64,000 nucleotides of DNA from JAJRPT01 sp964465945 (GTDB lineage Bacteria > Bacteroidota > Ignavibacteria > Kapaibacteriales > UBA2268), in contig CAYXMM010000003.1 of the NCBI GenBank assembly GCA_964465945.1, positions 124,001 through 188,000 of the forward strand. The letters are read 5' to 3'. The position numbers were made by a program, and so were the translations under genes. The notes beneath the pieces were generated by a model, which ran no database searches, was not told where the DNA came from, and saw only the letters and a program-made list of their open reading frames with translations. Of the stretch, positions 26,245-34,346 are shown piece after piece. How positions within the stretch are numbered: the first letter of the stretch is position 1; each line of letters opens with the position of its first letter.

Positions 26245-27654
26245 ATGGGATTAATGGACGATATAATATCACTTTCAAAAAGGAAAGGATTTGTTTTTCA
26301 ATCAAGTGAAATTTATAGTGGTTTAAATGGCTGTTGGGATTTTGGTCCTCTTGGAGTTGAACTTTTAAATAATATTAAAAGAGAGTGGTGGCAAGCAATG
26401 ACTTATCGGGATGATGTTGTTGGAATTGATGCCTCAATTCTTATGCACCCACGAGTTTGGGATGCTTCCGGTCATACTAAGCAATTTTCCGACCCTATGA
26501 TTGACAATAAAACAACTAAGAAAAGATATAGAGCCGATAATTTAATTGAAGAGCATATTCAAAAGTTAAGAAAGAAAGGTAAATCAGAGAAAGCAAATGA
26601 GCTTGAAAAAAGATTGGATAGCATAACGGATAATAATGAATATTATAATATTATAATGGAAGAAGGTATTGCCGATGAAGGTAGCACTGAATGGACAGAG
26701 GTAAAGAATTTTAACCTTATGTTTAAAACTTTTGTTGGTCCTGTGGAGGATTCCTCTGCTGTAGTGTATCTTAGACCTGAATCTGCACAAGGTATTTTTG
26801 TTAATTTTAAAAATGTAATGGAGTCGGCAAGGCAGAGAGTTCCATTTGGAATTGCACAAATTGGTAAAGCATTTAGGAATGAGATAAATACTAAAAATTT
26901 CCTATTTAGGACTCGTGAATTTGAGCAAATGGAGATGCAGTATTTCGTCAAACCGGGTGAAGAAATGAAATTCTTTGATGAATGGCAATCTTTTAGATGG
27001 AATTGGTATACGAATCTTGGTATACCTGAAAGTAAATTAAGAATTAAGCCACATGAAAAGCTTGCTCATTATGCTAATAGGGCGTTAGATATAGAATTTG
27101 AATTTCCTTTTGGGTTTGGTGAAATTGAGGGTATTCATTCAAGAACTGATTTTGATTTAAAAGCTCATCAAGAGTATTCAAATAAAAAAATGGAATATGT
27201 AGATACAGTTAATCAAGAAAGATATATTCCTTATGTGATTGAAACATCAGCAGGAGCTACTCGCGGTCTTATGGCTTTCTTATGTTCTGCTTATGAAGTT
27301 GAAAAAATAATTGAAGAGAATAAGGAGGAATCAAGAAATGTTCTGCATTTCCATCCAAGATTAGCTCCAATTAAAGCAGCAATTTTTCCGTTAGTTAATA
27401 GAGATGGATTACCAGAAATTGCTCAGAATATTCATAAAGATTTGCAACGACATTTCAAAACTGAATATGATAGTGCCGGCGCTATTGGTCGAAGATATAG
27501 AAGACAAGATGAAGTTGGAACTCCATATTGTATTACTATTGATAGCGAAACTCAAAGTAATAATACAGTAACAGTACGAGAAAGAGATGCAATGACCCAA
27601 GAGACTATTTCTGTAGATAATTTGAAGCTTTATTTGCTTGAAAAAATAAGTTAA
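26245..27654 (+). CDS. glyS: Glycine-tRNA ligase, homodimeric type
   Basis: This 469-residue class II synthetase is of the eukaryote/archaea-like alpha2 type used by many bacteria. It shows the N-terminal GFVFQSSEIYSGLNGCWDFGPLG, motif 2 around FGIAQIGKAFRNEI and FRTREFEQMEMQYF, motif 3 with SAGATRGLMAFL, and an anticodon-binding domain starting LAPIKAAIFPLV (about 370). It lacks the large second subunit of the alpha2beta2 form. Length is typical (450-480). nuoJ starts 80 nt later from its own promoter. Confidence 0.96.
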   Translation: MGLMDDIISLSKRKGFVFQSSEIYSGLNGCWDFGPLGVELLNNIKREWWQAMTYRDDVVGIDASILMHPRVWDASGHTKQFSDPMIDNKTTKKRYRADNLIEEHIQKLRKKGKSEKANELEKRLDSITDNNEYYNIIMEEGIADEGSTEWTEVKNFNLMFKTFVGPVEDSSAVVYLRPESAQGIFVNFKNVMESARQRVPFGIAQIGKAFRNEINTKNFLFRTREFEQMEMQYFVKPGEEMKFFDEWQSFRWNWYTNLGIPESKLRIKPHEKLAHYANRALDIEFEFPFGFGEIEGIHSRTDFDLKAHQEYSNKKMEYVDTVNQERYIPYVIETSAGATRGLMAFLCSAYEVEKIIEENKEESRNVLHFHPRLAPIKAAIFPLVNRDGLPEIAQNIHKDLQRHFKTEYDSAGAIGRRYRRQDEVGTPYCITIDSETQSNNTVTVRERDAMTQETISVDNLKLYLLEKIS

Positions 27655-27673
27655 TAAATCTTGTTCTTTTAAA

Positions 27674-27704
27674 TTTGAGAATAGAGAAATTTTTATTATT
27701 TTTG
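27674..27704 (+). promoter_or_regulatory. Complete bipartite promoter of nuoJK
   Basis: TTTG (27674-27677) is followed after 19 nt by TATTTTTG (27697-27704), a full match to the Bacteroidota TTTG-N19-21-TAnnTTTG consensus. The nuoJ start lies 30 nt downstream. Confidence 0.7.
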
Positions 27705-27733
27705 AAAAATTAAATTTTGTTAAGGGATAAAAA

Positions 27734-28252
27734 GTGAGTTTAACTTTAATATTTTTCCTTGTTCTTGGACTTGTTGCCATAATAGGAGCAATAGGAACGG
27801 TCGTAGCAAAAAACCCAGTAACGTCAGCAATGTCTTTAATATTGCACTTTTTTATGTTAGCTGGGATATATTTAACTCTTCAAGCACAATTTATTGCGGC
27901 TTTGCAAATATTAGTTTATGCAGGAGCGATTATGGTTCTTGTTGTTTTCGTTATTATGTTATTGAACTTAGGTAAGGAGAGTCATTTAGTTGAAGGAAGT
28001 AATGCCAGAAAACATGTTGGGGTTGCTTTTGGTTCTGCACTTGGACTTTTATTATTTACATTATTAGTTATAAATCATTCCAAATTCACTGGTCTTAAGA
28101 AATCTGCCACTGAAATTGGAACTGTTGAGTCTTTAGGTAAAGTTTTATTCACTGATTACTTGTTTCAATTCGAAGCGATAACATTATTACTTTTGGTTGC
28201 TGTTATAGGTGCAATGATGTTAGCAAGAAAAAGAAGAAGTAACGAAGCGTAA
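27734..28252 (+). CDS. nuoJ: NADH-quinone oxidoreductase subunit J
   Basis: The 172-residue membrane protein has five hydrophobic segments, the conserved KNPVTSAMSLILHFFMLAGIYLTLQAQFIAALQILVYAGAIMVLV-type core (split here: KNPVTSAM at about 24, QILVYAGAIMVL at about 57-68) and a final helix ending ARKRR. NuoJ is part of the proton-pumping arm of complex I. The start is GTG at 27734 with AAGGGA 7 nt upstream. nuoK follows after 13 nt. The remaining nuo genes are not in the window. Confidence 0.95.
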   Translation: MSLTLIFFLVLGLVAIIGAIGTVVAKNPVTSAMSLILHFFMLAGIYLTLQAQFIAALQILVYAGAIMVLVVFVIMLLNLGKESHLVEGSNARKHVGVAFGSALGLLLFTLLVINHSKFTGLKKSATEIGTVESLGKVLFTDYLFQFEAITLLLLVAVIGAMMLARKRRSNEA

Positions 28253-28265
28253 AGGGAGTAAAAAA

Positions 28266-28583
28266 ATGGAAACAATTTCAGCAATACCATTAGGTTATTA
28301 TTTAATTTTGTCAGCTATTGTATTTTCAATAGGTGCTATTGGTGTTATAAGTCGTAGGAATGCAATTATTATTTTTATGTGCATTGAATTAATGCTTAAT
28401 TCAGTAAATTTGACTCTTGTGTCTTTTGCAGCTTTTTTGGGTGATGCATCAGGTCAAATTTTTGTATTTTTCATTATGGCAGTAGCCGCAGCCGAAGCTG
28501 CAATTGGTTTAGCTATAGTCTTAGCACTTTATAGAAATAACAAGACTATTTATATCGACGAAATTAATTTACTGAAATGGTAA
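28266..28583 (+). CDS. nuoK: NADH-quinone oxidoreductase subunit K
   Basis: This 105-residue protein has three membrane helices. It carries the NuoK signature: ICIELMLNSVNL-like FMCIELMLNSVNLTLV (about 38-53) with the conserved membrane Glu, and MAVAAAEAAIGLAIVLALYR (about 71-90) with the second conserved Glu. These glutamates take part in proton translocation. AAAGGGAG stands directly upstream. It is the last gene of the two-gene unit and is followed by two terminator hairpins. Confidence 0.96.
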   Translation: METISAIPLGYYLILSAIVFSIGAIGVISRRNAIIIFMCIELMLNSVNLTLVSFAAFLGDASGQIFVFFIMAVAAAEAAIGLAIVLALYRNNKTIYIDEINLLKW

Positions 28584-28606
28584 TTAAATTTTTTATTGGT
28601 TTTAAT

Positions 28607-28637
28607 AAAAAAGCACCTTTTGGGTGCTTTTTTTTTT
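28607..28637 (+). terminator. Terminator of nuoJK
   Basis: AAGCACC and GGTGCTT form the stem, with an A run before and a ten-base T run after. Confidence 0.85.
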
Positions 28638-28654
28638 AGTTTTTTGATGAGTAT

Positions 28655-28683
28655 AAAAAAGGGAGCGTTTCGCTCCCTTTTTT
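28655..28683. terminator. Bidirectional terminator at the recQ end
   Basis: A perfect 13-bp stem AAAAAAGGGAGCG / CGCTCCCTTTTTT with a TTT loop lies 6 nt after the recQ stop on the minus strand. Confidence 0.88.
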
Positions 28684-28688
28684 ATTAT

Positions 28689-30818
28689 TTAACCTTCGTT
28701 CAAGTAAAATAATCTGATAATTTTTAAATGGTCGTAGATTATTGAGCCATTAAATTTTTTATATATTGAATCTAAATCTTGGCAACCATAAGCATCAAAA
28801 GCATCTGTAACTTTGTCTAATGTGTCTTTACCTAGTATTCTATTTGCAAGCCAGTCAATTTTCTGCAACTTTCCACCTGAGTTAATATAGTGGAATAGAT
28901 TATCAAGAACTATGGTGTATTTCATATCAAATTCATCGGCAATCTCACGTATAGGCATTCCTTTGTTGTATTTTTCACCAATTTGCATATATTTATTGCT
29001 ATCTGGAATGTCGCCGACTCCATTGTTATCTTTACCGTCTTGATTTAATTTTTGTATCAATTCAATGAATTTGTCTCCATACTTTTTGAATTTGAAGTCA
29101 GTTAAACCTTCAATTTCTAAGAATGCATCCCTTGTTCTCGGCAATGTTTTAGTCATTTCATGAAGACTCTCTTCAGGAATTACAGCATAAGAAGGTATTC
29201 CTTGAAACTCAGCAAATTCTTTACGCAAGTCGTTTAAAGCATTAAATATTTCTGATTCTGTGCTTGTTCTTGATGCTTCAACACTTTTTTTCTCTTCTTC
29301 TACTAATCGACCAAAAACAGGGTATTGTTTATTTAAGAATGCTAATGCTTTTGGAGTTAGTTCAATAATGTCTTCTTTCTGTCTCCATTTAATAAACTCC
29401 ATATCTATTAACTGACGAGCAATTAAAGCCCATTGGTATCTTTGAAGCACTTTACCAGTTCCATAAGAGTTTAAATCATCATGTCTCTTGTCAAATATTT
29501 TATGATCTTTAACACCACGCAATACGTTTGCAATGTAGCCAAGCCCATAAGGGTGATTTAATTCTTTAACACAGTATAAATATTTGTAAACGTGGTCTGT
29601 GATGTCTGCATCGCCTGTTATCTGTGCAAGACAGTTATCACACATATCGCTACATTTGTTTTTTTCATAAACTTCGCCGAAATATTTTAATAATGGTACT
29701 CTACGGCAAACGTGAGATTCGAGGTATTCTACAAGAGCGTTTATTTGCTTTTCTGCAATTTGTCTCTCATTATCTTCTTTTCTTTTTAATAAATATTTGA
29801 ATTTTGTAATATCTGTGTAACTAAATAATAGTAAGCAATCAGATTTTAATCCATCTCTTCCAGCTCTACCAACTTCTTGGTAATAAGATTCAATTGATTT
29901 TGGTAAATCATAATGAATAACGAACCTTACATTTGGTTTATTAATTCCCATACCAAAAGCAATAGTTGCTACAATAATTTGAATTTCATCTTTCAAAAAA
30001 AGTTCTTGATTTGTTTCTCTATCTTGATCAGACAAGCCAGCATGATAAGGTCTTACAGTATACCCGTGTGCTTGTAGTTCTTCACATAAAGTTTCAACTT
30101 GTTTTCTTTTAAAGCAATAGATAATACCTGGTTGTTTTCTTCTTTTCTTTAAGAACTCGAGAGTTTGTTTCGTTGGGTCAATTTTAGGAATAACTTTTAA
30201 GAATAAGTTAGACCTATCAAAGCTTGAAATATACTTAGTTGGTTCTCTCATTTGCAATGAATGAACTATATCTTCTTGCACGCGGTTTGTTGCAGTTGCA
30301 GTTAATGCTAACAACACTGCTTCTGGATACTTATCACGAACAGAAGCAATACGGCTGTATTCTGGGCGGAAATCGTGTCCCCATTCTGAAACGCAGTGTG
30401 CTTCATCAATAGTAATCATATCAACTCTGACTTGTGAAAGTAATTCTTGTGTAGCATCGGTCATAAATGTTTCTGGAGCTACATATAGAAGTTTTACTTT
30501 ACCTTCACGCACAAGGTCGACGTTCTTTTTATAATCCTTCTTTTTTAAAGAAGAGTTTAAGTATAAAGCGTCTATTTTTAAATCTTTTAATTGCTCTACT
30601 TGGTCTTTCATTAAAGAAATTAAGGGTGAGATAACAATGGTTAGACCTTCAAAAATTAGTGAAGGAATTTGGTAGCAAATTGATTTCCCTCCGCCAGTAG
30701 GCATTATAACAAGAGTATCTTTTTTTGCAAGCACGTTTTTAATTATATCTTGTTGCAAATCTCTAAATTCGTTGTATCCGAACTTATTTCTAAGAATACT
30801 TTTAGCTTTTACGCTCAT
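28689..30818 (-). CDS. recQ: ATP-dependent DNA helicase RecQ
   Basis: The 709-residue protein has superfamily 2 helicase motifs: Walker A TGGGKS (41-46), DEAH (138-141), SFDRSNLF, and motif VI-like YYQEVGRAGRDG. A zinc-binding segment with four cysteines (CRRVPLL... to CSDMCDNC), a winged-helix RQC domain and an HRDC domain (about 520-595) follow. A further C-terminal region of about 110 residues resembles the helix-turn-helix tail seen in Bacteroidota RecQ. It unwinds recombination and repair intermediates. The exonuclease gene lies 3 nt upstream. Confidence 0.96.
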   Translation of the reverse strand: MSVKAKSILRNKFGYNEFRDLQQDIIKNVLAKKDTLVIMPTGGGKSICYQIPSLIFEGLTIVISPLISLMKDQVEQLKDLKIDALYLNSSLKKKDYKKNVDLVREGKVKLLYVAPETFMTDATQELLSQVRVDMITIDEAHCVSEWGHDFRPEYSRIASVRDKYPEAVLLALTATATNRVQEDIVHSLQMREPTKYISSFDRSNLFLKVIPKIDPTKQTLEFLKKRRKQPGIIYCFKRKQVETLCEELQAHGYTVRPYHAGLSDQDRETNQELFLKDEIQIIVATIAFGMGINKPNVRFVIHYDLPKSIESYYQEVGRAGRDGLKSDCLLLFSYTDITKFKYLLKRKEDNERQIAEKQINALVEYLESHVCRRVPLLKYFGEVYEKNKCSDMCDNCLAQITGDADITDHVYKYLYCVKELNHPYGLGYIANVLRGVKDHKIFDKRHDDLNSYGTGKVLQRYQWALIARQLIDMEFIKWRQKEDIIELTPKALAFLNKQYPVFGRLVEEEKKSVEASRTSTESEIFNALNDLRKEFAEFQGIPSYAVIPEESLHEMTKTLPRTRDAFLEIEGLTDFKFKKYGDKFIELIQKLNQDGKDNNGVGDIPDSNKYMQIGEKYNKGMPIREIADEFDMKYTIVLDNLFHYINSGGKLQKIDWLANRILGKDTLDKVTDAFDAYGCQDLDSIYKKFNGSIIYDHLKIIRLFYLNEG

Positions 30819-30821
30819 ATA

Positions 30822-31556
30822 CTAAAACCTCAAATAATTATTCCATTTTAAAAATAAATCCCAAGTAGCAGTAACATCTCTTAGACAATATTCTGCTATC
30901 TCTTCGATATGTCCATCTAAATATAATTGATTAACTTTCGACCCATCTACTCCTTCTGATTTTGGCGAAGTGATACCAAAACTTCTTGCATAGAAGTCGA
31001 AATTAAATCTTTTTGTTGCTCCAAATCCAAAGCCCGCATAGAATGTTAATTCGTCTGCAAGGTCAATATGAGAAGGATAATTAAATTTTGTCCCAGCCAT
31101 TAAGTTTCTTGATGGTCTTATATTATGAATTGCTGACCTTAACATCAAGAAAGGGCAATCAAAGTTTCTACCATTAAAGGAAACTAAAACAGATGCTGGA
31201 TATTTTGATAAAATTTTCCAAAAGTCTTCAATTATCTTTTCTTCAGTAGCAAGGAACAATCTATCACCTGTTGAAAGTTCGATTTCTCTTCTTTCTTCAG
31301 TAGTATATCCAAGTTTTGTTGATAGTGCTGCTTTACTTATAACTTCCCAAGAGCCATCATCGCTTTTTTGCATTAACATTAAACCTATGCAGACAACGCT
31401 CGCAGTCATAGGAGTTAGGGCGAGTTCCCATTTCCTTTTCTCGATTTCTTCGTCTGTGGTTAATCCTCTAAGAAGATATTCTTGTTGTGATTCTGAAAAC
31501 AACTCCCAATCAAGAGCAGTCGTTTCAATATCAAAACATAAGTATTGTTGTGCCAT
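30822..31556 (-). CDS. PolB-like 3'-5' exonuclease of the DnaQ fold
   Basis: The 244-residue protein shows the three exonuclease motifs: Exo I CFDIETTALD (DxE at about 8-10), Exo II FNGRNFDCPFL, and Exo III YCLRDVTATWDL with the second carboxylate. It matches the predicted 3'-5' exonuclease group related to the proofreading domain of PolB (PF10108), without a polymerase part. With 3 nt to recQ, the two are surely co-transcribed, which suggests a role in end trimming during repair. The ATG is preceded by no strong ribosome site. Confidence 0.88.
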   Translation of the reverse strand: MAQQYLCFDIETTALDWELFSESQQEYLLRGLTTDEEIEKRKWELALTPMTASVVCIGLMLMQKSDDGSWEVISKAALSTKLGYTTEERREIELSTGDRLFLATEEKIIEDFWKILSKYPASVLVSFNGRNFDCPFLMLRSAIHNIRPSRNLMAGTKFNYPSHIDLADELTFYAGFGFGATKRFNFDFYARSFGITSPKSEGVDGSKVNQLYLDGHIEEIAEYCLRDVTATWDLFLKWNNYLRF

Positions 31557-31653
31557 AAGCCATATTAATTTGCAACACTAAATTACGAAATTTTAAGGAA
31601 ATATACAAATCTTTAAAAAATGTAATTTTTGGATTGCAAAATTCGAAAAAAAA

Positions 31654-31685
31654 TTTGGTTTTTAAAAGAAAAAGATTTAATTTTG
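31654..31685 (+). promoter_or_regulatory. Bipartite promoter of tRNA-His
   Basis: TTTG (31654-31657), a 20-nt spacer and TAATTTTG (31678-31685). The mature tRNA starts 13 nt after the box. Confidence 0.7.
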
Positions 31686-31698
31686 AAAATTATTTTAT

Positions 31699-31775
31699 GG
31701 CGGATGTAGCTCAGTTGGTAGAGCGTCAGTTTGTGGCTCTGAATGTCGTCGGTTCAATCCCGATCATTCGCCCCA
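31699..31775 (+). tRNA. tRNA-His (anticodon GTG)
   Basis: The cloverleaf is complete: acceptor GCGGATG / CATTCGC, D arm GCTC...GAGC, anticodon loop TTGTGGC with GTG, T arm GTCGG-TTCAATC-CCGAT. The extra G at 31699 faces C73, the identity feature of tRNA-His, and CCA is encoded (31773-31775). Position 31 faces 39 as T-T, a small mismatch at the end of the anticodon stem. Confidence 0.96.
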
Positions 31776-31782
31776 AAAAAAA

Positions 31783-31816
31783 AAAGAGATTAACAATGTT
31801 AATCTCTTTTTTTTTA
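31783..31816. terminator. Terminator after tRNA-His, bidirectional
   Basis: A perfect 12-bp stem AAAGAGATTAAC / GTTAATCTCTTT with a 3-nt loop and a long T run. The A run on the left lets it serve the minus-strand gene at 31839 as well. Confidence 0.9.
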
Positions 31817-31838
31817 TTTATAATTTATAATTTTTAAT

Positions 31839-32270
31839 TTAATTACTCAAAATTAATATTTCGACATCAGTAACGCCATCTTTAACCATATCTATTGCTT
31901 CTGCTGCAGCTTTAGATAAATCAATTATTCTTCCATCTATGAATGGTCCTCTGTCATTAATGATAACTTCAACAGATTTTCCATTTTTTAGATTTGTTAC
32001 TTTACATTTAGTACCAAAAGATAATGTTCTATGAGCAGCAGTAAATTCATCTTGGTCGAAGATTTCACCAGATGCAGTTTGTCTGCCATCATATTTATCA
32101 TTATAGAATGATGCTTGTCCTCGAAAAATAGCACCTGCTTGTACTTTCGCATTGCTTATATTTGAGTTACCTGATTGATTATTCATATTATATTTACCAT
32201 TAAACCTGACCGAGGAGGCGCAGGAACAGAGGAAGATTGATACTAATGTTATTAAAAGTAGTTTTTTCAT
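31839..32270 (-). CDS. rlpA: RlpA-like double-psi beta-barrel lipoprotein
   Basis: The lipoprotein (lipobox FLCSC) carries an RlpA domain: GQASFYNDKYDGRQTASGEIFD, AAHRTLSFGTKCKVTNLKNGKSVEV, and NDRGPFIDGRIIDLSKAAAEAI. RlpA proteins bind or cleave denuded glycan strands of peptidoglycan at the septum. The DRGPF and the preceding H of AAHRTLSFG correspond to active-site residues of lytic RlpA. No SPOR domain is present. The ATG at 32270 gives 143 residues; a GTG at 32285 overlapping queE is the alternative start. Confidence 0.9.
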   Translation of the reverse strand: MKKLLLITLVSIFLCSCASSVRFNGKYNMNNQSGNSNISNAKVQAGAIFRGQASFYNDKYDGRQTASGEIFDQDEFTAAHRTLSFGTKCKVTNLKNGKSVEVIINDRGPFIDGRIIDLSKAAAEAIDMVKDGVTDVEILILSN

Positions 32271-32277
32271 TTTTGTT

Positions 32278-32943
32278 TTAAACACCTTTTTTATTTGGCT
32301 CCCAGATATACTTATGTATTTGGAACTGCATTCTAAAGTTATGTTTTGTATTTTTTACTAATTCAGCAAGTTTTTGTAAGTCAATACTATTAAATACAGG
32401 TGAAATTAAAATAGTCTTAACTTTTTTATTCAAATTATATTTTTCACAAATTTCTTCTGCATATTTGAAGTCCGTTTCAGAGCCGACCACAAATTTAATT
32501 TCATCAGTTTTGTTTAAGAACTCAATATTTTTAAAGTTATTTTTCTTGTGCATTTTAGAATCAGGACATTTTATATCCATAATTTTAGTTGCACGTGAAT
32601 CTACTTTACTTATATCCGCCTGCCCGTTAGTTTCAATTACAACATCATATTCTTTATCACAGAAATACGAAATAAGTGGGAATATATTTTCTTGTTCTAA
32701 TGGCTCACCACCTGTAAACATTAAAAATTTGCAGTTATATTTTGAAATTTCTTCTTCAATTTCCTTTCCGTTCATAATGTTTACAATTTCATTTCTTTCG
32801 AGTGCATAAGGCGTATCGCACCATGAGCATCTTAGCAAGCAACCCTGAAGACGAACGAATATACAAGGTAAGCCAGCCCTTGTTCCTTCACCTTGAATTG
32901 AGTAAAATATTTCGTTAATATTAAATTTTAGCGTTTCTATCAA
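32278..32943 (-). CDS. queE: 7-carboxy-7-deazaguanine synthase
   Basis: This 221-residue radical SAM enzyme makes the deazapurine core of queuosine. It has the cluster motif CLLRCSWCDTPYA (CxxxCxxC at about 35-42), FTGGEPL, VIETNGQ and IKFVVGSETD. QueE is one of the smallest radical SAM folds and this length is normal. queC, queD and queF are not nearby. The rlpA-like gene starts at or just before its stop codon, so the pair probably shares a transcript. Confidence 0.93.
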   Translation of the reverse strand: MIETLKFNINEIFYSIQGEGTRAGLPCIFVRLQGCLLRCSWCDTPYALERNEIVNIMNGKEIEEEISKYNCKFLMFTGGEPLEQENIFPLISYFCDKEYDVVIETNGQADISKVDSRATKIMDIKCPDSKMHKKNNFKNIEFLNKTDEIKFVVGSETDFKYAEEICEKYNLNKKVKTILISPVFNSIDLQKLAELVKNTKHNFRMQFQIHKYIWEPNKKGV

Positions 32944-33308
32944 CTTTTGCCAATTTTTATAATTACAAACTTAAGAAAAATATATACTAATTTTGTTAAC
33001 AGATTAATGATTGAAGTAAAAAATACAGGTAAATTAATTTATAATTATCTTAGATATATTAAAGTTGGCATAAAATTGTAACGATACTAAATGTAATTAA
33101 ATTTGGATAAAGGAAAGACATTTTGTCAGAAGAGTTTGAAAAAATAGTTGTTATAGTAACTTTTATTTTCTAATTTCGTAAAATAAAATAAAAAATAATA
33201 AATATTTTAAAGTTAGTGTAACTTTTTTGCATAAAATGTGTCTTTTATGTAGTGGCAAAAACAAAAAAAGAATATAAAATAACAAAAAAAAAGAGTGGAG
33301 GTGCGAAT
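32944..33308 (+). promoter_or_regulatory. Gene-free leader of the ECF sigma gene with two ECF-type promoters
   Basis: This AT-rich stretch holds no gene. Two elements share the form GTAAC-N16-YGT, the pattern of many ECF-dependent promoters (AAC in the -35, CGT in the -10): GTAAC at 33156-33160 with CGTA at 33177-33180, and GTAAC at 33218-33222 with TGTC at 33239-33242. They suggest that the sigma factor activates its own gene. Confidence 0.45.
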
Positions 33309-33866
33309 ATGGATTTAGCATTTCAAATAGAAGAATTATTTAAAAATGATAGAAAAAAATTCCTTAGCTTTATACGTCAAAGAGTTAGAAGTCAAGAGGA
33401 AGCAGAGGATATTTTGCAAGATGTATTTACTAACGTTTTAGCAGCGTCAAGAAATGTGCAAAGACCGATAGAAAATATTGCATCGTGGGTTTTTACTGCG
33501 GTAAGAAATAGAATTATAGATAATTATAGAAAGAAAAGAGCAGAAACTTTTTCTGAACTACAAACTCCTGGTCAAGCAGATGAAGGAATGGATAGTTTTG
33601 AAAATTTCTTAGGAGATATTACAACAAGCCCAGAAAATAGTTTAATAAGAAAAACTATCTGGGAAGCAGTCCAGGACGGGCTTCAGGGGTTGCCTGATGA
33701 ACAGCGAGAAGTTTTTATTAAAAATGAATTTGAAGGTATTTCGTTTAGAGAGATGTCAGAAGAGACAGGAGTAAATATTAATACTTTGCTTGCCCGGAAA
33801 AGATATGCTGTTATACATCTTAGAGGGCATTTAAAAGAGTTATATAACTCCTTAAATGCTAACTAA
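33309..33866 (+). CDS. ECF-type RNA polymerase sigma factor
   Basis: From the ATG at 33309, preceded by GGAGGTG at an ideal 7-nt spacing, the protein has 185 residues. An upstream GTG at 33252 gives 19 extra basic residues and is less likely. Region 2 is seen in FLSFIRQRVRSQEEAEDILQDVF and IASWVFTAVRNRIIDNYRKK, and region 4 in LQGLPDEQREVFIKNEFEGISFREMSEETGVNINTLLARKRYAV, a clear helix-turn-helix for the -35. It redirects RNA polymerase to a stress or envelope regulon that is unknown here. The membrane-protein gene 14 nt downstream may be its regulator. Confidence 0.92.
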   Translation: MDLAFQIEELFKNDRKKFLSFIRQRVRSQEEAEDILQDVFTNVLAASRNVQRPIENIASWVFTAVRNRIIDNYRKKRAETFSELQTPGQADEGMDSFENFLGDITTSPENSLIRKTIWEAVQDGLQGLPDEQREVFIKNEFEGISFREMSEETGVNINTLLARKRYAVIHLRGHLKELYNSLNAN

Positions 33867-33880
33867 ATCATTTTATCTCT

Positions 33881-34291
33881 ATGTTTGATACACGCTTAAC
33901 ACAAATTTTTAATAGTGGAATAGCTCGCTCGGTGTTTTTTATAATATTCACCGGTGGGCTATTACTATTTTCTTCGATTGTTTTTACAAATATTTGTAAT
34001 ATTACTTTCTTGGAAAGGTTTAATCTTCCTTGTTTAAATTACCTCGAATCCGCTGGGATAATGGCGTTCGTTTACATTTTTGGCTTCGGTATTAGGTATG
34101 GTATTACCAAGAAAGACCTGACAAATTCTCTTATGCCAAAATTTCAGAATACTGACAGGAATGTCAAATCTGAGAAGATATTTAGCAATATTAAGCAAAT
34201 GTCTCCTGAGGAAAGAGAAATTCTTAAACAACAACTTGCAAATTGTTGTGGTGTGCAGAAAAAAAATAATCCACACGACGCTACAACTTAA
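33881..34291 (+). CDS. Two-helix membrane protein behind the ECF sigma gene
   Basis: The 136-residue protein has two hydrophobic segments (about 17-37 and 58-75). The loop between them holds three Cys (ICNITF, LPCLNYL). The C-terminal tail is hydrophilic with a helix (MSPEEREILKQQLANCCG) ending in an adjacent cysteine pair. I do not recognise the family. Its place directly after the sigma gene suggests an anti-sigma or sensor role, but no classical zinc-binding HxxxCxxC anti-sigma motif is present. It could equally be an unrelated passenger. Confidence 0.65.
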   Translation: MFDTRLTQIFNSGIARSVFFIIFTGGLLLFSSIVFTNICNITFLERFNLPCLNYLESAGIMAFVYIFGFGIRYGITKKDLTNSLMPKFQNTDRNVKSEKIFSNIKQMSPEEREILKQQLANCCGVQKKNNPHDATT

Positions 34292-34312
34292 CTTACTCAA
34301 AAATAATTTCCG

Positions 34313-34320
34313 TAATTTTG
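34313..34320 (+). promoter_or_regulatory. -7 box for the GH13-like gene
   Basis: TAATTTTG matches TAnnTTTG, 27-34 nt before the TTG start at 34347. Confidence 0.45.
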
Positions 34321-34346
34321 AAGTTTAAGTTTTTATTGGACTTCAT

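Noticed and set aside
31634..31837. Small ORF over the tRNA-His region
   Set aside because: It reads through a tRNA gene and its terminator; not protein coding.
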